DNA of 6,999 nt from Pirellulales bacterium. GTDB taxonomy: Bacteria > Planctomycetota > Planctomycetia > Pirellulales > JAICIG01. The position numbers and the translations under genes are program-made. Every line of letters starts with the position of its first letter. Position 1 is the stretch's first letter. Of the stretch, positions 5,410 through 6,999 are shown piece after piece. The stretch covers positions 1-6,999 of the forward strand of contig JAICIG010000415.1 of the NCBI GenBank assembly GCA_025924495.1. The letters are read 5' to 3'. The notes beneath the pieces are model-generated. The model worked only from the letters and a program-made list of their open reading frames with translations. It made no database searches and had not been told where the DNA came from.

Positions 5410-6999
5410 GTGAGCAGCGTGGCTCTCGTTCCGGCTGCGGCCAGTCGGGCCGCCGTCAATCCGTGGTTCGTCGCGGTGGCGGTCGTCGTGCCGACCTTTA
5501 TGGAGGTGCTCGATACGACGATCGCGAACGTGGCGCTGCGCTACATTGCCGGGGGACTCTCGGCGGCGGTCACCGACAGCGAGTGGGTGATTACCAGCTA
5601 CCTGGCAGCCAACGCCATCATCCTGCCCATCTCCGGCTGGCTGTCGGCCCATCTAGGCCGGCGAAATTACTTCATGCTGTCGATCGCCGTCTTCACGCTC
5701 GCCTCGGGGCTGTGCGGCATCGCCACGAATCTCGAGCAGTTAATCCTGTTCCGCATCCTGCAGGGTTTGGCCGGCGGCGGGCTGCAGCCCTCGAGTCAGG
5801 CGATTTTGCTCGACGCCTTTCCGCGAGAGAAGCAAGGCGCCGCCATGACCATGTTCGGCATCGCGGCACTGATCGCCCCCGTGGTCGGCCCGACGCTCGG
5901 CGGTTACCTGACGGTCAACTACGATTGGCGCTGGATCTTTTTCATCAACGTGCCCATGGGCCTCGTCGCTCTGTTGGCCGCTCACGTGCTGGTCGAGGAC
6001 CCGGAGTATCTCAAGGCCGAACGCGCCGAGCTGCGCCGCAGGCCGCTCAACTTCGACTATATCGGCTTGGGCCTGCTCGTCATCTTGATGTCGACTTGGG
6101 AGATTGTGCTCAGCAAAGGACAGGAATGGGACTGGCTCGGCGATCCCTTCTGGCGAGTGCAGACGCTCTTCGTGCTCTTCGCCGCGTCATTCGCCGCGCT
6201 CATTTACCGGGAACTGCGAATCGAGCAGCCGGTCGTCAATTTGCGCCCGCTTGCCAGCCGCAATTTCGCCGCTTGCTCGATCATCATCTTCTGCGCCTAC
6301 GGCATCCTCTACGGCGCGAGCACGTCCCTGCCCGCGTTGTTGCAGTCGCTGTTCGGCTACGACGCCTACGTATCGGGCCTGGTGTTGTCGCCGGCCGGGT
6401 TGTTTGCCATCTGCATTTTGCTGGTCGTCAGCAGGCTGATGAGCTGGGGCGCCGACGCGCGTTGGCTGATCGCCGCGGGCCTGGTCACCATGACCATCGG
6501 CAATTACTGGATGTCGCAGATGAACCTGGAGATCAGCCCAGGCACGGTCATCTGGCCTCGTGTTGTGTTGATCGCAGGGCTGTCGATGATCTTCGCTCCG
6601 ATCAACGTCGCCGCCTTTGCCGAAACGCCGCAGCAATTGCGCGGCGCCGCCGTCGGGCTGTTTGCGCTGTTGCGGAACGAGGGGGGCAGCGTCGGCACGT
6701 CGCTGGCGCACACGATGGAGGTCCGCCGCGAGCAATTCCACACCGAGCGGCTCGGCGATTTCCTCGACCCGTTGAACTCGGCCGTGCACAACTTTCAGAA
6801 CCAAGCGCAGTCCTTCTTTTTCGAACACACCGGCGACGCCGCCGCGTCTCAACAGATGACCTGGCAATCGCTCGCCAACCTGCGGCAGCAGCAAGCGGCG
6901 TCGCTGGCCTACTTCGACGACTTCTGGCTGTTTGCCGTGGTCTCCGCCTGCCTGCTGGCGTTCGTCTTGTTGATGAAGCGCTCCATCGCCGAGAAAGGC
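5410..6999 (+). CDS. EmrB/QacA-type DHA2 major facilitator drug exporter (3' end beyond window)
   Basis: This inner-membrane proton-driven exporter of the 14-helix DHA2 family is the expected partner of the adaptor encoded just upstream. Translating from the GTG at 5410 gives 530 uninterrupted codons to the last base, with no stop in the window. EmrB-like proteins are about 510-540 residues and the final helix (about 504-522) is already present, so probably only a short tail is missing. Motif D1 LDTTIANVAL is at 34-43, directly after the start of helix 1. A loop 2-3 motif A variant GWLSAHLGRRN is at 76-86, motif B RILQGLAGGG with Arg115 at 115-124, and motif C (IAPVVGPTLGGYL) at 155-167, followed by DWRWIFFINVPMG at 172-184. 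The motif A aspartate is absent, as it is in E. coli EmrB. A polar, Gln-rich loop of about 65 residues (437-502) precedes the last helix, as in EmrB relatives. Substrate cannot be read from sequence; export of hydrophobic toxic compounds is the usual role. Confidence 0.95.
   Translation, partial: MSSVALVPAAASRAAVNPWFVAVAVVVPTFMEVLDTTIANVALRYIAGGLSAAVTDSEWVITSYLAANAIILPISGWLSAHLGRRNYFMLSIAVFTLASGLCGIATNLEQLILFRILQGLAGGGLQPSSQAILLDAFPREKQGAAMTMFGIAALIAPVVGPTLGGYLTVNYDWRWIFFINVPMGLVALLAAHVLVEDPEYLKAERAELRRRPLNFDYIGLGLLVILMSTWEIVLSKGQEWDWLGDPFWRVQTLFVLFAASFAALIYRELRIEQPVVNLRPLASRNFAACSIIIFCAYGILYGASTSLPALLQSLFGYDAYVSGLVLSPAGLFAICILLVVSRLMSWGADARWLIAAGLVTMTIGNYWMSQMNLEISPGTVIWPRVVLIAGLSMIFAPINVAAFAETPQQLRGAAVGLFALLRNEGGSVGTSLAHTMEVRREQFHTERLGDFLDPLNSAVHNFQNQAQSFFFEHTGDAAASQQMTWQSLANLRQQQAASLAYFDDFWLFAVVSACLLAFVLLMKRSIAEKG

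Noticed and set aside
5098..5652. Leftward 184-residue open frame spanning the gap between the pump genes
   Set aside because: Both ends are antisense to real genes, and the stretch in the gap has no family features or start signal of its own.
6187..6894. Leftward 235-residue open frame opposite the transporter gene
   Set aside because: It is antisense to the conserved membrane protein, with His/Asp/Gln/Arg-rich composition typical of the complement of hydrophobic codons.

Overview
The window looks like ordinary chromosomal DNA from a GC-rich planctomycete, most likely of the Pirellulales type. The main evidence is the gene at 1926-3179, a secreted PQQ-type beta-propeller whose mature N-terminus carries the DWPQWRGP-RDG signature that is very common in that phylum. 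GC-rich third positions, GTG starts and loosely packed genes fit as well. The assignment is inferred from protein style; there is no rRNA or other phylogenetic marker here.

Layout, left to right. Two genes run leftward. At 29-1783 is a complete malic enzyme of the large, eukaryote/E. coli MaeA-like class (malate to pyruvate plus CO2), with all metal and catalytic residues visible. Upstream of it, after a 142-base gap holding a strong imperfect hairpin (1812-1850), lies the exported beta-propeller protein (1926-3179). A 436-base divergent intergenic region follows (3180-3615). It contains a candidate promoter for the propeller gene and an unannotated leftward open frame of 69 codons (3295-3504) that reads like real protein but lacks a good start codon. 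It may be a gene remnant or a small gene.

The right half runs rightward and encodes a two-part drug/solute export system. One part is an EmrA/HlyD-type periplasmic adaptor (3616-5208). The other is an EmrB-type 14-helix DHA2 major facilitator transporter (from 5410, still open at the window end and probably lacking only a few C-terminal residues). The adaptor would carry the substrate from the inner-membrane pump toward an outer-membrane channel. No TolC-like channel and no linked regulator are visible in the window. The pump genes are separated by an unusually long, structured 201-base gap with a perfect 8-bp hairpin, a near-perfect 14-base direct repeat and a 9-bp inverted repeat ending next to the transporter's ribosome binding site.

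I see no RNA gene, CRISPR array, insertion sequence or clear new biological system. The items most worth a second look are the orphan open frame at 3295-3504, the structured leader between the pump genes, and the large insert in the adaptor hairpin.
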